A stretch of DNA of 64,000 nt from contig NC_049996.1 of the NCBI RefSeq assembly GCF_000003815.2, positions 7,088,131 through 7,152,130 on the forward strand, given 5' to 3'. Positions 46,101 to 59,760 of this stretch are shown here, in pieces; position 1 is the stretch's first letter, and every line of letters begins with the position of its first letter. Below the pieces are notes generated by a model. That model was not told the DNA's origin. It worked only from the letters and a program-made list of their open reading frames with translations, and did no database searches. Source of the stretch: Branchiostoma floridae. Its lineage: Eukaryota > Chordata > Leptocardii > Amphioxiformes > Branchiostomatidae. The position numbers and the translations under genes are program-made.

Positions 46101-49100
46101 GTGAGGAAATGAGGCCTCTACACACTTCCTCTTTATGAATTGTTGGAGAAGAAAATCTTACCGCTGAATTTTACACATTATGATGATTGGCGCTTCCTGG
46201 TATCCGTTGCACAAGCACTCCGTTTGGCGGTTCAGAACTTAACTCCTCTAGCCACAAAAAGAACATTAGAAAAGAAACAACAGCTTCGTCACTACTAGAA
46301 CATGATAAATAACTGCTTTAAAATTCTGAAATACGTTGACTTCCTTGACAGACTCCCCACACTTCCGATGCCGCAGGTGCGACACACCACTTGTTCAAAC
46401 CCACGGTTCGTACCTAGGCATGTGACCTGTGCACCGGTCTACTTTTCATATACATCCGCACGCCAGTTGGAAACAGAGGTATTTACGTAGTTCCTGCAAT
46501 AGAATTCAAGAGCAAGCCTCGCTTCAATGACCATTTTACGTCCCTTCCGAAAGATGAATTCAATCCCTTACAACATGTCAAACCTGAACCTATCCTGGGA
46601 TCGAACTCAGGCCCACAGATCCACGGAATTGGATCCAGAGCTGAGGGCCAAGCAACCAGGGGGGTTGCGTTACGGTTCGCGCCGCAGAGATATATTAGAA
46701 ATTTGCTGGGTAGGGTGGCACACATCACAAGACTTAGATAGTACTGAATAAAGGCGTGTGCAGTCAAAAGAGGGAAAATTGTCTAGTAGAATGACTACGC
46801 AAGAGTCACTACAGCAAAAGCAACACACAAGAGTCGTCAAGTCCACCACGAGTTTTGACGCATATCATAGTATTCTTACTGCTTATTCTAGAGCAGTGAA
46901 GAGCACGCATCAACAAAACCTTCACCTGTACAGACTCAAGAAAATACCTGCGTTTTGTAAAGCAGTTTTACGTTGACTTACCTGCCTCTACTGTTTTCAG
47001 GTTTCCTTGATATGATGTGTAACGGTTTCCCACCTTGGCATGCCTCGATAGACGATCCAGGGTAGACCCGAAACCTAGTTCTAGGTACGAAACTCATAGT
47101 CGTTTTTTCCTAGAAGAGGTTTCGGGTGTTTGTAGGTCAAATGCGTAAATCTCTCTGAAGTGCTCACAATAAGACCCCTGACACATGCACATTTAACGAA
47201 GGACGAAATGTTTTTATGTCCTCTAAAAACTACGACATTATTTTTAAAAATCTCTATAAATGTATATATCTAACGTAACATGTTCTAAGAAGAGGGAAGA
47301 GAATTAGCAGATATAGATTGAATGTAGCCAATCTTTTTACGCTTATACTCAAGTTATTCAACTCATTGCATGTTTGGCATGTATGGTTAAAAAGTTATAC
47401 GGATCAGGTGACTATTTACTCTCAATAACAGACCCTTGTTCAAAGTTTTATGTATGATTTATACCCTGTGTAACGATACATTCACCGACTGTGCTCTGCA
47501 TGTGTCGCCGCTTTACCTCCCATATTCATCCGCGACACGGGCATTTAAGGTAATAAGTAGTCCCCACAGCTACACCTGAACAAAAATATCAACCCTGATA
47601 ACTATTACAGGCATACAGAAGGCTCTGGGGATGTTTCTTGTTTAAAGTAATTTTTTCATTACTTCATGATGATTTTAATTTAAGTAATTGTGAAAGTTAA
47701 ACCTACTCAGTCCAATGCCCGCGAAACCTACCACGTCCCACAGTCCCACAAACTACCTGTTGTTTACCCTGTCTGGCGTTTTGTCAAGCAAGCCTTGACC
47801 TTTGATCTTCTCGTGTTTTCGTATTGAGCCCGATCGGCCGAATAACACTCTTATTGTGAACGTGTGTTGATACAAAATATATTTTTCGTCAGCATTTCAT
47901 TTTCCTAATTTTTTGGGGGTCTATTTGATTTAGTGACCAAAAAGTTGAAAAGGTTTGATGAGATGATATAGACACACTTTTTGTATACTTTTGTATTGAA
48001 AGGTACGTATGCGGTAACTTATGATTTTCACGGGATTATTTCATCATACATGTATTGTGAGTGATGCACGTGATGGTTTGATACTATGCTTAGCTATTAT
48101 TAGTGGTCCAATGTTAGTTGGTTTTGCCCAGTTTCGAATAGCCTGATAACCGTAACATAGGGAGCTCCCCTGCATCTTTACGGTGCTTGGATTATTGCCC
48201 TCCCACCAAGTTCGTCACCACACGTTCAGGATTTTTTTACATGTTGGTTGCAATTTCTTTGGACTGTCAAAAGGCCTGTACTTAGTAGGACTGGGACGGT
48301 TAAAAACCCCTATATGCTAGTTTGCGGGTATTGGTGACCAAGTTTCGATCGTGGTTCTTGCCTAAATGTTTCTGGCTCAAACCTCGCGCGTTGCTACAGA
48401 TTTTGTGATAAGGCGATCGCCTCAATTGCTATATCATAGGGTTAAACTGTTCAATGACTCTATTACCATCTCCTGACAACGTTTATGTTGTCTGGAAAAA
48501 ATAAGCGTGAGGTATTTCGTCGTATATACTCAATATTGAATATAATTAATTAATTAAGACAACGTCTTTTTAGAAAATACTTATAGCACTGTTATTGGAA
48601 ACGGCTTGTTGAATGAGTGTAAACATCATACTAAATCCTCTTAATAGTCTATTTTGAATTATCTATTTATCTATGTATACCAATGTAAAGGCAGAGCATT
48701 GTTTGACAAAGACCGAATTTATTTGAAATTCGTCCAAATCCCTGTTCAATTCTGACAAAGTTCTTGAGTAAGCGTTTTCACCATGCCGACTTTTTCGGCA
48801 ACCGACTGTCACCTTCCACCGGGCAATACTAACTATATCTACTTCTCACTGTATCTAGGTGTTGTTTGAAGTCTTCGAACTCTCGTTTGTTTTGGCAGGT
48901 ATCATTCTTGTTCTGATTTGAGGCACCCTCACAACATATATTTGATAACTATGCCTAATGTTGTAGTTTCTTGGAGAGGTTGCGGGTTCGAATCCGGCTG
49001 CCGTGTCACTGATCTTGTGCCCTTGGGAAAGGCACTTTACACGACTTTCCGCACTTAACTCAGGTGTAAATGAGTATTTTGCTTGGTTTCATTAATCCTA

Positions 49101-50873
49101 TTTCTAAAGCCCTTAAAGTAGAAAAGAGCTGAAACGTTGACGTGAGTCACCGAAGCTTAATTAAGAAACTCTATGAAATTATTGTACAAGATGAAGGTTT
49201 AATGGAGTTATCTTGCATAATGGTTATAGATTATCGATAAACATATTTCTAAAAGATGGCTAAAATCTAGACCTATGAAACGAATCATCATCATCAAGAA
49301 AAGCCCGAAATGGATGGATAGTAATATATTAAAACGAGACAATGCTATATTGACATAATGATCTGACTTATTAACTTTTATGATATTAACAAGATACTGT
49401 TACACTAGATTAGATTAGTTGTTAGATATTTGCATTAGTATATAGTTCAAGTCCCATGTAAATTCAGATATACATTGTACCTGTTACAATTCTCGCGCAA
49501 TAAAGTTCTATTCTATATTATGGATACATCATGCAAACATACATGATCACACAGCTCTGAAGTGCAATATAGAAATTGATAGTTGAAAAGTCTGGAAATA
49601 TAGCTTGTCATTGCCATCATTTAATAGAAAGTATCCTATACCGTGATATGAAACATTTTGTACATATTAATGATACCACATGTACATGAAAGGTGATTAA
49701 TTACTCCCAAATTTCGAGCCATCTGAGAGGTTGGTTGCTGCTCTTTGCCAAATGATTATTACATAATGTGTGCATTCTTGCAAGTCAATGTAGAACCTAT
49801 TGACAATCATAATTGTTTTAAGTACTTGCATTCTGTGACATATCTTAAATGCGATGAATGATGATGTCGAAGTTGACAGGGCATTGTTACGCAATATTGG
49901 TGATGGTGCTGGGTAGGGGATCAGGGTGATGGTAGTGTACATTGAAGAAGATATTTAATGTCAGTAGATTGTAACATTGACATTACCAGGTGTTACTATC
50001 AGCTAGCACCAGTATAATGTCGAAATGATAGTATATAAAGTAGTTAAGAAATCATTGTGAAAGTAAACCTCATGAAGGACTTTATTCAAAATGCTATATG
50101 GCATATGGAACATGATGCAAAATCAGGTAATTTAGCAGGTAAAAATGTAGTATCAGAAGCATGTGGTCCTAAAATACACATTTGACGGAGATATCAAATG
50201 TTCTCATTACTCTAAGTGATGGACTATTCAACACTCATCAGCTTTTAATTTGTATACTCCATTTGTATACTAACAATAAGATTTCTTGTATAGCTAGTTA
50301 ACATGTACAGGTTTTAGTCAATGAACTTCCACCCTTGTTATAAATGCTTACATTTATTTCTTCACAATCCTGTCGTGATGTGACATAAGATTTATTATGT
50401 AATTACTACATAGTATGTATCGCAGACAATTGGAAATTTTGAAATGGATGACAAATAGAAGAAATCATAGCAATGTGTAGTGGCTGCTATGGAAGATGCT
50501 ACCTGTTTTTTCTGACATTTTTTTAAAGCAAACATTATAGGATATTGGAGGTTTTTTTTACTATGATCTACCAACCTAATGAAATTACTTTTGGAGGCAA
50601 ACATTACTGTTCCAACTTCATGTCTGTTATGTATTCCATGCTTTTAACGTTTTAATATCTTAAACTAATATCTGTATGTGGGGCAGATCAAAGCAGAGCT
50701 TGAGTCAACAGAGACAGTATAAATGTGATAATGGACGGCCCATTGTTGAACACATGTGTACATTCAGACGATAAATGGTCTAAAGTACCAGCTTTTCAAC
50801 TTGGAATGTTGGTATAACCCTTTGCCGTGTTGAACTTTATCTGACTCCATTACACAATAGAGCAAAGTCCCGG
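46101..50873. other. Intergenic region without recognised genes
   Basis: AT-rich DNA with no convincing exon on either strand. A SINE-like T-arm and tail lie at about 48975-49080, and a possible B-box-like fragment (GGGATCGAACTCAGGCCC, reverse) near 46600. Confidence 0.5.
48975..49080 (+). mobile_element. tRNA-derived SINE fragment
   Basis: Contains GGGTTCGAATCCGGCTGCC (B-box/T-arm like), then GTGTCACTGATCTTGTGCCC and GGGAAAGGCACTTTAC. The same order is present on the minus strand at 14270-14370, so the two are copies of one family. The A-box half is missing here. Confidence 0.65.
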
Positions 50874-51435
50874 TAAACGCATGCCCGTAGCCAGGGGGGG
50901 TTCGGGGGGTTCGGAAGAACCCCCCCACATGCTCAAAGGTCCACTTTTTCAGGCTCGAAGGTCCACTTTTTCAGGCTCGAAGGTCCACTTTTTCATGTCC
51001 AAGATTTTCTTTCAAAGGCATGACTGACTTGCGTTTTTCATTTATAGACATTTCATTCAATTCTAGTGAGTCTATGAGCAAAATTTGCCCCAGAAAGTGC
51101 AGGAAATGGCTTTTCAGAGGGTCCAGATTTCAAAATTCGCCCGGACTTCATTGGTGAAAATATATCGGGCGTGTCGGCGTCAAAGACTTATGCCGAAAGT
51201 CTTCTGTATTTTAATAGAAATTTCATTAAACTTAGCCAGCAAATTTTGCCCGTCAAAATGCAGGAAATGGCGTTTCAGAGGGTCAAGATTTCAATTTTTC
51301 CGGGGGAGCATGCCCCCGGACCCCCCTAGGCAGCTCACGCCTTCGGCGTGAGTCTCGCGCCTACGGCGCTCGATGGTCCAACAAGTACTAAAAAGAACCC
51401 CCCCAACCAAAATCCTGGCTACGGGCATGTAAACG
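50874..51435. mobile_element. 550-bp MITE-like element with TIRs and target-site duplication
   Basis: Terminal inverted repeats CATGCCCGTAGCCAGG at 50880-50895 and the complement at 51414-51429 are perfect for 16 bp and flanked by the direct repeat TAAACG (50874-50879 and 51430-51435). Inside are G/C homopolymer runs, tandem copies of a 25-bp segment (AGGTCCACTTTTTCAGGCTC core), two related halves (about 51090 and 51270, each with a GGAAATGGC/TTTCAGAGGGT block), and two small GC hairpins near 51335-51370. There is no transposase, so it is non-autonomous. Confidence 0.88.
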
Positions 51436-51735
51436 TAATGGGAGGGGGGCATGCATGCTTAAGTGCGAAAAAAATATGCATGGGGTACTTCCTTGCTTGC
51501 TTGTTTATCGTCTTCTACCTTGTCTATGTCCTATAATAACACGATACTATTTACATAATATGAAAAATAATAATATAAAAATAATAATCATAAAAAGGCT
51601 TCTGTTCTGTACTTATGTGTTGAACAGGTGGAACGTTACGCGTAGCTATGCGGTTTGTGTCACCGCTTTACGTCCCATATTCATCCGCGACACAAAGCTA
51701 ACACTTAAGGTAATATGTAATTCCCTCTGCAGAGA

Positions 51736-53165
51736 GAACTAGAGTTCCACGAACACATACCTTTGCCAAATAAACCAGGTTTGTTATGTAGAATGATGTC
51801 TGCAGACAAATGCGTTACTCATTTCATTTTCTTTATAATTATATGCTTGGAGCTGGTTTATAAGATTTCGGTAGTCATTATGCAAATTAGATCCCAAGTT
51901 ACAATTAATTGATATCAAATTGTATCAAGCATTACTTAAGCTATCAGCATACCAAAAATCATGATGATCCTTTGATCCATTCTCTTTCAAAGTCTTTAAA
52001 TACACCTCTTACTCTCTTCCCTCTTTCTCAGTTACATATGTGACAACTTTGATGAAAGTACTATAATGGAATGCAGTGGATTTATTAACTTTTCCTAATC
52101 AATTATGCAAATTACCTGTTTTTTTGCATAATAAGTATCACATTATATAAGTCTTCACTTGGGCTATCTACATGCCAAAAATCATGACGATCCGTCAACA
52201 CGTTCATATTTTCTCATTAATTATGCAAATGAGATCATCATTTGCATGATAAATATGTATTGACATTTCTCTCTTTCTCAGCTACATATGTGACAAGTTT
52301 TAAAGTCCTATCATGGAATGTAGTGAATTTATAAAATATCCTCATTAATTATGCAAATTAGCTGTTGATTTGCATAATTGGTATCTCATTATGTAGGTCT
52401 TCACTTACGCTACCTACATACCAAAAAACATGATGATCCGTCAACATGTTCATATTTTCTCATTAATTATGCAAATGAGGTCATCATTTGCATAATTGAT
52501 ATCTATCGACATTTCTCTCCTTCCCAGCTACATATGTGACAAGTTTGAAAGTCCTATCATGGAATGCAGTGGATTTATGAATTTTCCTCATTAATTATGC
52601 AAATTAGCTGTTGATTTGCATAATCAGTATACCATTATGTAAGTCAACACTCATTCTATCTACATACCAAAAATCATGACGATCCGTCAACACGTTGTAG
52701 AGTTATTCTCGTCCAAAGTTTGAAAGGAAACCGGCGCCTGCAGTTCTAGGGGGCCCAAACTCACAGCACTTACTCTCTGCCTCGAGGACTATCTACCACT
52801 CAAAAATCATGACCACAGCATGTCCAGAACACGAGATATAAAAAATTGAGTTTCCGCTGCAGTACCTTAGCAAGCCGCTAGGGGGCCCATTATCGAACTT
52901 GACCTTCGTTTTCCCGACCCCTACCCACCTACCAAATATCATCGGGATCCATCCAAGGCTTCTCGAGTTATGCTGTTAACTTGTTGATATTGAATGAATG
53001 ACCTTTATTGTACATTTGTGCTCAAACAAGCTAAGTACAGGTCGTAGCGCTAGTGATAAGGTACAATTTTGACAAAAAAAAGGTATCTTAACACACAGAC
53101 ACACACACAGACACACACACAGCTCACAAGCCCAAAACATAACCTAGCCATTCTGGCAAAGGTAA
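51736..53165. repeat. Dispersed repeat family A, inverse-orientation copy
   Basis: Starts with GAACTAGAGTTCCA, as in the copy at 2407. It contains at least three near-identical blocks of about 200-240 bp (CATTAATTATGCAAATTAG and CATATGTGACAAGTTT) between 52020 and 52680, GGGGGCCC blocks at about 52749 and 52882, and a CA tract near 53096. The blocks are reverse complements of those at 2.8-3.4 kb. No coding capacity. Confidence 0.6.
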
Positions 53166-54919
53166 ATATCAACCACTACATTTGCCGAGTGTCACAGTAG
53201 TTTGCTAAATCGTCATTTTTCTAACGTTTTTTTCCTTGTCGCGTTATATTTAGTGTAATGTCGTTTGGTGAAAACTAATAAGATTTTGTCCACCCAATGT
53301 GTGGAAACAATTATATGACACCTATTGTTTACAATGTTGGCAATTTTGTGTAGCACTGTTTGCAAGTCTTGATCTTTTGTCCTCTCCTGTTTTGGGCATT
53401 CAACAACCCTTGCTCGATGGGTCGACACATGTATTGAATGATCAAGGGTCTCTGTTCTATGTTTTCATACTGATTTCATGGGCACATTGCATTCGTGTTT
53501 CCTAATTTAAAAACATGTTTTAAGGTCATTCAGACATGTAAGAAATAAGAAATTAAATTAAGAAGGTTGTTTATGCAACAGAGCCTGTTATTCAAATTCC
53601 CACAATATCAGCTTTATAGCATGTTAATGTTGCGGACGTTGGTTCAGTGTCTGGACGGCGCTCACTTGAAAGCACCTCCTAACGACCCATATGATGATTG
53701 CATAATTTATTTAATGTTCCTGTGACAAGTATATTTGCCTATTCTTGTGCTAGAAGAAGCAAAAATATAATGGAATCACCAACGGTGCACCCACCAAGAC
53801 GAAAAATACAAATCATGTATTGTACCGCATACAACTTGCTCCGCCCCTTCCTTGTACAAGTGTTGAATTAAGTACTGACATATCCGATCATCATCACTTC
53901 AACTGTTTCCTTGTACGTCCGTAGTGTGCTGTCAATCAAATTTTGTTTGTTTACTTTTTTCCCATTACGCTTGACCGGCAATGGTATTGAATTGCAACAC
54001 TTGCGGGGTAAATCCGCGCTGTATCTGTTTGCTCAAAAGAACCACTGCAACATCTAATAGGAAGTCGCCACCTAATACTTCTGCATCATAGTGTCTATTT
54101 TTACACGGCGGCAAGGTTGCAAAGTACACATTGCAAAACAACATTCAGAGTAAAAAGAGCAGTGTTCATGAACACGGGAAAAGCATCTCTTGTTTTAACA
54201 AAACATTTATTTGTTACGAAACAAAAAGCTTTTATTCCATCACTATGGTTTCTTATCCAACACGTGTCGATGATACTATTTATCTTTTTAGTTGGATTAA
54301 GATCAACCGTGGCTGCTTTTAACAATGCCTGATCAAGATTTCTAACAAAATTATATTTGAGCATGTAATATCTATAGAATCCGTATGACTCAAATGACCT
54401 TGCAAACAATGAAGCCTATATTCTGATACATAAACAATAATCTTTAAAGATTAAGGTAGCACAGCAATCCTTTATTTTATTCATCAATCTTATAAGGTGT
54501 TCCCTTCAGTTGTGAACAATTGATTTTCAAAGGAGCCCTGCAGCAAATCAATCAACATAAAATTGTCACAGCAATTATCATATAAAGAGAACAAAACAAA
54601 ACATAAACAAACTTCAAAATCAAGCCCATTTGAAAACATAATACTAGGTCATTACTTGATAAGAGAGGTCAGATTGTCTAAACTAAAAAATAGTCTAGTT
54701 GTCAATGGCATATAAGTGGAACTTCTTAGCCACCTACATTGCACGAGCGGCTAGAATCTCTTGTGTATAGTCCTATAACATTAGCACGAGTAGTCCTTTG
54801 TCAAGCCTGCAAGCCTTTGGTGACCAGAGATAAGTTCAGAGTGGCCTACTTCAGTGACTGTAAGGCCAACCAAAATGCCATTGTTTTATGGGAATTATTT
54901 TCTACAGTGTTGTTTTAAG
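53166..54919. other. 3' flank of the glycosyltransferase gene; no other gene seen
   Basis: AT-rich sequence. A minus-strand AATAAA (TTTATT on the plus strand) near 54470 could be a polyadenylation signal for the upstream minus-strand gene. Short ORFs on both strands here look like chance. Confidence 0.4.
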
Positions 54920-57900
54920 TTATTCAATCAATTCACAGACCCGCAGCAGGTTTTGGTGCGACTCTTCCCAGTACTTGGACTCCAGGAGCTGCTTCTTGTA
55001 CTCTGCAGCTCTCTCGAATTCCAATTCAGAGTACTCCAAGGTATCTACGATCTTTTCCGCCCAACGTTTTGCATCTTCATCTAGGTCGGACTCCCTCACG
55101 CTGGTTCTCACGATTCTGTGCCTCATGTCTGCATGACACTTCCCGCCCATGATTAAGTCCTTGATCATGTCCGCCAGCCCTGACTTGTCAGAGATGAGTA
55201 CAGGGACGCCTGCTGCGATGGCCTCCAGGCCGATCATTCCGAACGGCTCGGCACGGGACGGCATTAGGACCAGGTGGGCCTGCTGCATGTCCTGAGCGAT
55301 GTCCTCCTGGGTTCCACACGGCAGTAGTGTAGGTTTGATCCTCCCACTGTGCAGGTTCTCCTCAAGGATTTTCTTGCTGGCTTCCCAGACATCTTCATCT
55401 ATCCCACGAACACGCAGTTTGACGTTTGGGATCTTCTCTGCGGCCTCCCCAATGGCCCGCGCTACCAGATCATGGCCTTCCAGCTTCTCCACTTCGGTCA
55501 CTCTCCCGACAGTCAGTACCACTTTCTCTCCTCCTCCTGGTCTTACAGAGATGGCTTCAAATAGTGAGGACGGCCTTGGAAGGAACATCAAATGTTCTCT
55601 TGGTTTGCTGTCTCCAAGTGACTTGTACGTCACCTCGAAGTGGTCGTAGATTCTGCTTCCTAAGGAGAACACGGCATCTGCATTCATGGCATCCTCTAGT
55701 ATGTCTTGCTTCGTCTTCCCGGCCGCCATCGCTTTCTGAGCTCCCTTGTAGTACTCCGTGTCTTCTGGCATGTCGTGGTTGAAAAGGAACAGTTTTGCGT
55801 GTGGACAGCGGTCCTGCTGCATGTTCTTAGCAGCTTTACTTGTGACACCTGCATGGCCCACAATGCACTTCAGATCGTGTGGTATGTCTTGGTAACGAGT
55901 GGTGTGGTCAAAGGTCAGCCATTCTAATGATGGTGTTCTCTTGTCCCTGGGATTTTGTATAGGTAGATGCAGAATGACACCATCCTCTGTGGCACACCTT
56001 TTGTTTTCTTCAGATGCTTGCAGAGCTGTACAATGAACTGTAGCCCCATGACGTAGCAGAAACTGTGCCACTTGACGGTTGACAGTTGAAGTGCCTCCAA
56101 AGAAGGCACCGTACACGTCGTTCACCAAGAGAACAGATGTCTCTTGCCCTGTAACAGCAAGAAATTTCCATATAACTAGTCATTGATATTAACAATCATA
56201 ATGCGCGGAATGTTTTTTTTTTCATATTTGAAACAAACCCCACTTTATTACTCCAAATGGTATATTTTCAACTCATCTACACATCTAGTCTATTAAAAGT
56301 TTCATATTGTTGTTTCTGTATGGATACGTAGACAACCATAAACATTAACACCGCGTTCACCAAGACTTGCAACTGAATGAACTTTGTGTGTCTAGAGATA
56401 GGGCTTGCGATCTTTGTGTCTACTTGTAGTCTAAAAACAACATAAACTGAGACTCTTTAGAACTGTACGTAGATACCATAAACGTTGTATCATGGCTTTG
56501 TCCGTTGCGCACGATATCTTTGATGACACAACATTTAGAAATCACAGACGGATATACGCGAACACGACCTTCTACGTTACGTTTTGTTGAAGTGCTGTCT
56601 CTGCATGGCAGAGTAAGTTAGATGGCAAGCATACCTTCCAGAGCATATTTATGTTGTACTCACCCTTCATTCTTTTGCTGCTGCCTGCCACCACCTCTAG
56701 ACCTGGTGACCTCTTCATTTTACCTTCTTGGCAACAACAAAATTACATCAGTGAATTACTTTATGAAAGCTTCCAAAATCAATGAACATGAAGACATCAC
56801 TCAGAGAAACTACTTTTTTACTATCTTTGAGAAGCAGAATCAGTCCGCTTGTTGGTAAGCACTTTACTTTTTGTCTATACAGATATAGGGCATAGAATGT
56901 ATAAAATATCTGCGACCAAAAATTAATCTGTAAGTATGATCTTAATGTTGTATTGAATTTTGTTGGTCGACAAATATACCTCCAACACTTACCTGCTGGT
57001 GTCGGCTCCGTGGGTTTACTGGCGCTTGTGGCTTCCCCCGCAGCACGTGTACGTGGTAATCGTTCGCTTTCCATCATTGCAAGTTTGTTCGTCAGCTTTG
57101 TCTTTTCAGCAAGCAGTCCTTCAATGGTCTCTTCCATGCCCTTATTGGCTCCCGTTAAGTCTTCAATTTCCTTCTTGTTGTCTAGTAGAACTTTCTGTGC
57201 TGTCTCCTGCTTCTCTGTGAGCTCTTTGACTTTCCCCTGGAGACCTCTCACCATGCCTTCCTGTAGCTCTACCTGGCGTTGAGCTATCTCATGTTTGGCT
57301 TCCAAACCTGTCAGCGCTTGTGACTTCTGCTTCATCTTGAGCACCAGCTGTTTGGTGTTAGTGTCAGTGGCCCAGTCAGCAAAGTTGGAGTCCTGTGTTC
57401 TGGTGGCGGCCAGGTCCAAACTGTTCAGCAGAGGACGGCTCTCTTTTTCTTGGGCTGGAGCAGCAAGGCTGTCAAGCCGTCGACAGAGGTGGTGCGCCTT
57501 ATTCCTAAGTGTTGAAATGACCCAGAATCATAATTAGTTCTATATAGTTTCTAAAAAATAAACGGTGAGCTTTGTCCTTTCAAAAATTACTATTTTTAAT
57601 CTATCCTGCCTGTATTTAGGAATTTATGTCATTTTGACATTTGCCATGGCTTTCGTAATATACACTTACACTTGTTGGTCAAACGTGCCAGAAAGTTCAT
57701 GACGCCCACTGTTTCTGTTCAGTGATGGCTGGAATACCTTGTGATGATGTACATGGCCTCCTTCAAACTTCTTACTAAGTAGTCCTGTTCAGTGTCCAGT
57801 ATTCTGACTTTGGACAGGCACGTTTGACCGATTGCTAACGTCATGTATCCGCAAGATTACGTGTTAATGATATTATGTGTCTGCAACTCTTGCGAATTTA

Positions 57901-59747
57901 CGTTCTGAAGTGTCCAAGGGATTGGTCATCAGCATTGATACTGAAGAAGGCGACAGTAGTCGTTGCAAATTTAATCCGTGTATACCTCTGTGTTGTAATA
58001 ATGTTTAGCATTGTACTATAATTACTACCAACACAGATGAGCTTCTATAATACACTTACCTTTAGTTTATTTTTTGTACGATGCAGTGATGAATATGTTT
58101 TCAAGTGGCAATGTGTCTTACTAAATGAATCTATATATTGATAGTAATCTTTATTAATCCATAATAGATAGATATTGGTTCTCACTTATTTACCTTTTTC
58201 CAAGCGACGTCGTACTCTCAAGTAGTCCTCATGCTTGACATGGAACCTCACGATCAGGTCTGCTCCGTTAACTTTGCTACGGAGACTATCTGAGATGAGT
58301 ATCCCTGTCAGCTTTTCAGAAAGTGTCCCAGGCCCTATCTTATAATGCTCATGGTAGAATGTATCTACGTCACTTATTTGGAGAAATACCAGTCCTAAGA
58401 TAAAGCATCCAGAGCCAATTGAATACACTTGAGCTTTGTACTCCTTAAACACCGACAATGTTTGCGACAGACGTGTAAGGTCACTGAAAACTTCATCTGT
58501 AAATAGTTTCTTCTCTGCATGTACGACTTTCTGTACAAGATCCCTTGCCGTTTCTTTTGACATGATGCCCAGCTTTACCTTCACAAGCAGTTCTGAAAAT
58601 AAAGACGTTAATGTAGGTTATTTGTTAGTTTGGTTTTACAAGTTGACACACCTATTCACTTCGACATTTACCTAACTTCTCTATTTACTATTTTCCTATA
58701 TTTACTATTGTGTTACATAATTTTACATTGTATATTGATTTGTCACTGGATTGCATTTTAACAACAAAGACGAGCAACGCTTTTAATCTATCTTGTTTCA
58801 TAGATGACGTGTTGAATTTTCTACCAACGTAGTATGCGTAGCGTTTCAGCCATATGTGAATTGTACATGTTTGTTTGACCACAAAAACAACGTGCCAGTG
58901 GGGGCTTACATGTACATGGTACATTAAATTTATTTTACAGTGGAACAACAGGGGACTGTATTGGAATGTTACTTGAAAGGCAAAAGAAAATAGTTGTGTG
59001 TGGGATAAGAAATTATCCATTGTACTTACCTGGTGGGAGTGCATCTTCAGGAACTCTCTGTTTTTGAGGTACTATATTTTGTGATGAATTACCTGGACAA
59101 AAAGAACAAAAATATAACGCACATGCACAGTGTGGTTTAGCCTGTGTTTACACAAGCTCTCGCTGGCTGGGCTTAATGACCCCCTCTCCTAGGGCGGCGG
59201 CAATCGTAGGGCCGGCCGCTAGGGGCGCGATTTTAGTCAGGCTAATAAGTGTGGTTGTGACAGCCAAAATGGGCAGTCAAGGAATATAAGACGGTTAGAG
59301 ATCATACAGAATCCATAAATTTCCTCGACTGCTATTCGCTTGCCATGCTGACATTCCTGATCTTCGGACACCCTTTCAACATCAGTCATAAATACACTAG
59401 AAGGCTGCTAGGAAGCCTAAACGTCTAACACTTTCTCCTGAACATGTGAAATGTACATAATTGGTTAAGACCCGTGATTACATATATTAAGAAAACACGC
59501 AGAAAACGACTAAAACATGCACTAATCAACGTCCATATACGTTTTGTACATTGGCTTTAAATAAGGGCACGTATAATTTATAAAGTTAACATACACTGAA
59601 AATAACATCATTTTTTTCATTACTAAATAATGACCTTAAGTTACTTTTATCCAGCTGTAACTCATGATCACCATCAATGAATGAATATTGATTACCTGCT
59701 TGTCTCTTTTTCGCTTCCTGAATTAAAGCAAACTTGGACTGTGCCAT
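54920..59747 (-). CDS. TRADD-N-like - coiled coil - GT4 glycosyltransferase fusion
   Basis: Six coding exons, 59747-59696, 59092-59030, 58592-58194, 57807-57738, 57504-56993 and 56148-54920, chain in phase to 774 aa. Start: MAQSKFALIQEAKKRQA. The third exon (residues 39-171) is a TRADD-N-like domain (ELLVKVKLGI, then GSGCFILGLVFLQISDVDTF, ending VKHEDYLRVRRRLEK). A coiled coil follows, with LLDNKKEIEDLTGANKGMEE almost as in the NLR gene. The last exon (about 366-774) is a GT-B fold, GT4-type transferase: FGGTSTVNRQVAQFL at the N-lobe, VVLTVGRVTEVEKLEGHDL, and the C-lobe EPFGMIGLEAIAAGVPVLIS (E-x7-E motif). It lacks a signal peptide and membrane segment, so it is probably cytosolic. Donor sugar and acceptor unknown. 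An acceptor at 59761 implies a 5'UTR exon, perhaps ending near 60436. The small exon 57807-57738 is the least certain but is needed to reconcile phases. Confidence 0.85.
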
Positions 59748-59760
59748 GTTGGTAGTAGCC

